Assembly (NCBI RefSeq): GCF_004217615.1
Contig: NZ_SHLD01000001.1
Coordinates: forward strand, 5,332,001 to 5,396,000
DNA length: 64,000 nucleotides
Direction: 5' to 3'
From: Micromonospora kangleipakensis
Lineage (GTDB): Bacteria; Actinomycetota; Actinomycetes; Mycobacteriales; Micromonosporaceae
Under the pieces are notes generated by a model. It did no database searches and was not told the origin of the DNA. It was given only the letters and a program-made list of their open reading frames with translations. Of this stretch, positions 62,441 through 64,000 are shown piece by piece; the first letter of the stretch is position 1; every line of letters starts with the position of its first letter. Both the position numbers and the translations under genes were made by a program.

Positions 62441-63264
62441 GAGGAGGCCCCCGCGCCCGGCGCCGCGGCCCCGGCCGGGACGTCGGCGCCGAGGTACGCC
62501 TCGGTCACCAGCGGGTCGTCCCGCACCTGCTCGGGTGTGCCGGCGGCGATGACCCGGCCGAAGTCGAGCACCACGATCTCGTGGCAGACGGACATCACCA
62601 GGTCCATGTGGTGCTCGACGAGCATGATCGAGCAGGCCCCGCCCGCCCGGCCGGGCAGCGCCGTGACGAGCTCGCCCAGCTCGGTGATGTCCTCGGCGCT
62701 CAGGCCGCCGGCCGGCTCGTCGAGCAGCAGCAGGCGGGGCCGGGCGATCAGCGCTCGGGCGAGGGCGACCCGCTTGCGGACGGCGTACGGCAGGGCGGCG
62801 GGGGCCGCCGCGGCGTGCTCCGCGACGCCCAGCTCGGCCAGCAGGTCGTGGGCCACGTCCCGCAGCCGCCGCTCGTCGCGGTCGCTGCGCGGCAGGCCGA
62901 ACAGGGCGGCGGCGAAGCCGGCCCGGGCGGCGTGGCTGGCGCCGGCCATCACGTTCTCGACGACGCTGAGACCCGGGAAGAGGCCGACGCCCTGGAGCGT
63001 ACGGGCGATGCCGAGGCGGGTGAGCCGGTGCGGGCGCGGCCGGAACGGCCGGCCGTCGAGGGTGAGCGCACCGCTGGTCGGCGGGACGAACCCGCAGACC
63101 ACGTTGAACAGGGTGGTCTTGCCGGCGCCGTTGGGGCCGATCACGCCGACGATCCGGCCGGGCGGCACCCGCAGGGAGACGTCGTCGAGGGCGACCAGCC
63201 CGCCGAAGCGCACGCCGACGTGCTGAAGGGCCAGATCGATTCCGTCGGTGGGTGGAGGGCTCAT
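62437..63264 (-). CDS. livG: branched-chain amino-acid-type ABC ATPase LivG
   Basis: 275 aa. Walker A GPNGAGKTT (43-51) and Walker B LLLLDEPAGGL are intact. The signature that normally reads LPYGxxxR is LPYAVRKRVALARAL here, with Ala in place of the conserved Gly, so ATP use at that site may be weaker. A GAGGTG ribosome-binding site precedes ATG 63264. It is the first gene of the operon, so its promoter controls all five. Confidence 0.92.
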   Translation of the reverse strand: MSPPPTDGIDLALQHVGVRFGGLVALDDVSLRVPPGRIVGVIGPNGAGKTTLFNVVCGFVPPTSGALTLDGRPFRPRPHRLTRLGIARTLQGVGLFPGLSVVENVMAGASHAARAGFAAALFGLPRSDRDERRLRDVAHDLLAELGVAEHAAAAPAALPYAVRKRVALARALIARPRLLLLDEPAGGLSAEDITELGELVTALPGRAGGACSIMLVEHHMDLVMSVCHEIVVLDFGRVIAAGTPEQVRDDPLVTEAYLGADVPAGAAAPGAGASS

Positions 63265-63334
63265 CTTCACCTCTTGCAAAGACGCGGCGACGGGGGATGC
63301 GCTGGGCGGCTCGGGCGAAGCATGGGGCTGGTTA

Positions 63335-63351
63335 TTACACCGGGAGTGTAA
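63335..63351. promoter_or_regulatory. perfect inverted repeat operator in the liv promoter
   Basis: TTACACCGGGAGTGTAA has perfect 6-bp arms with a 5-bp spacer and overlaps the -10 box. This size and arrangement are typical of TetR-family operators, and the TetR gene at 57561 is the obvious candidate regulator. Confidence 0.6.
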
Positions 63352-63372
63352 CTTTCGAGCGGAGCTCGTCAA
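63345..63372 (-). promoter_or_regulatory. promoter of the liv operon
   Basis: On the minus strand TTGACG (-35, 63367-63372) and TACACT (-10, 63345-63350) are 16 bp apart. A start site about 70-75 bases before livG would leave room for a leader. The -10 box lies inside the inverted repeat. Confidence 0.6.
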
Positions 63373-63507
63373 TGCTGCGTTACGACGCTGTGACGTCGGC
63401 GTGCCCTGCCGGGACGCTCGCACCCCGCCGGCCGGTGACCACAGCGCGTGGCGATGTGACCCTCGGTGGCTACCGGGGTACCGGTGGTCAGCCCACGCCC
63501 TGACTCG

Positions 63508-63927
63508 TTACGTCGCCTCGCCGCCGGCCTTTAGAACGCGGGCGAGCGCTCGCTGGCCGCCATCGAGGACTTCTGGTGCTCGTGCCTGGAGTGCCTGCAC
63601 GATGCGTTCGAGGCGGCGTTGCAGCGCGCCGCGCGTCGCGTCACGGGGCAGCCGCAGGAGTCCGTGCAGCTCGGGAATGAGGTTTTCGACAGGCATGGGG
63701 CGCGCTCCGACGACGTGCACCCACACCGCCAACTCGCGTTCCAACCAGTCCGCCGCCACCGCGATAGTGACAGTCTCGCTGGCCACGACGACGTCAGCGC
63801 CTCGCCAGGCATCCAGGTGCGGCTCACATACCCGAACGCCGAATCCATCCAGGACCGCGAACGCCGTGACAGTCGCGTTCCAGAGCCGCTGGCCCTGGTG
63901 GTTACCGACGTCCGCCACGCCTGTCAT
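63508..63927 (-). CDS. unknown protein
   Basis: 139 aa from ATG 63927, not recognised. It is a mixed alpha/beta sequence with a hydrophobic core (ADVVVASETVTIAVAADWLERELAVWVHVVGARPMPVENLIPELHGLL) and a C-terminal helix of Arg/Ala/Leu. No signal peptide or membrane helix is evident. GC is lower than in the liv genes. Its length and shape resemble small immunity-like proteins, but there is no toxin gene in the window. The remaining bases to the end of the window contain no gene I can support. Confidence 0.6.
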   Translation of the reverse strand: MTGVADVGNHQGQRLWNATVTAFAVLDGFGVRVCEPHLDAWRGADVVVASETVTIAVAADWLERELAVWVHVVGARPMPVENLIPELHGLLRLPRDATRGALQRRLERIVQALQARAPEVLDGGQRALARVLKAGGEAT

Positions 63928-64000
63928 CGTGTCGTAGCTTCGCCACCAGGAACGACCTCACATGCCGTTGGCAGCGCAGCCGAGACGACCAAATCTGCCG

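Noticed and set aside
63963..64000. A plus-strand ATG frame running off the right edge
   Set aside because: Only 13 codons are visible and no ribosome-binding site or family pattern can be judged. A minus-strand tail overlapping the gene at 63508 is equally weak.

Overview
The window looks like chromosomal DNA from a high-GC actinobacterium, most likely Micromonosporaceae (Micromonospora-like). Supporting signs are third-position GC near saturation, frequent GTG and occasional TTG starts, 4-bp ATGA/GTGA gene overlaps, leaderless-type promoters (a TANNNT box 5-8 nt before the start codon), a deazaflavin-type nitroreductase and a cobalamin-riboswitch-controlled cob operon. No rRNA, tRNA, CRISPR array or intact insertion sequence was found.

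Layout. 1-18.1 kb: a membrane-protein tail, then one long minus-strand cobalamin operon. It reads riboswitch, small leader ORF, cobN, chlI/chlD-type chelatase subunit, cobO, cobB, cobI, cobM, cbiD, cobL, cbiG-cobJ, ferredoxin, Ni/Co permease, cobH, cbiX-cobA. Nearly every junction is a 4-bp overlap. cobK, cobQ, cbiB, cobU and cobS are not here and must lie elsewhere. 18.3-34.5 kb: small transport and regulation units. These are an MBL-fold pseudogene, a GT87 membrane glycosyltransferase, a LacI/MFS divergent pair, a hydrolase, a FUSC protein, AraC, a truncated TetR, Nudix, a deazaflavin nitroreductase, a cupin/Rrf2/MFS/SDR run with a divergent ArsR-type regulator, a DUF6745-like gene with a small partner, and DedA. 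34.7-42.7 kb: a 1375-aa hybrid sensor kinase/response regulator/PP2C phosphatase/RsbW-like kinase, a SpoT-type HD protein and a secreted fungalysin-type protease.

42.9-51.5 kb is accessory DNA of visibly lower GC. It holds an unknown protein, a 2OG-Fe(II) oxygenase, a membrane-anchored unknown, a DNA2-like helicase, VapBC and several gene remnants. The ends of the unknown gene and of the helicase recur as remnants in a pattern suggesting an old tandem duplication of that gene pair, later broken up. 51.6-57.6 kb: VOC protein, two unknown proteins, ABC exporter with divergent MarR, and an AbiEi/DUF559-like protein. 57.6-63.3 kb: TetR regulator and a complete branched-chain amino-acid-type ABC importer (livG-livF-livH-livM-livK) whose promoter overlaps a perfect inverted repeat.

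How the genes work together. The first 18 kb should make cob(II)yrinate a,c-diamide-stage corrinoids under B12 feedback. It carries both an early cobalt chelatase (CbiX) and a late one (CobN plus the ChlI/D-like subunit). Several regulators sit divergent to the transporter they probably control (LacI/MFS, MarR/ABC, ArsR-type/SDR-MFS) with visible palindromes between them. All assignments come from reading the sequence and from family knowledge. No database search was run.
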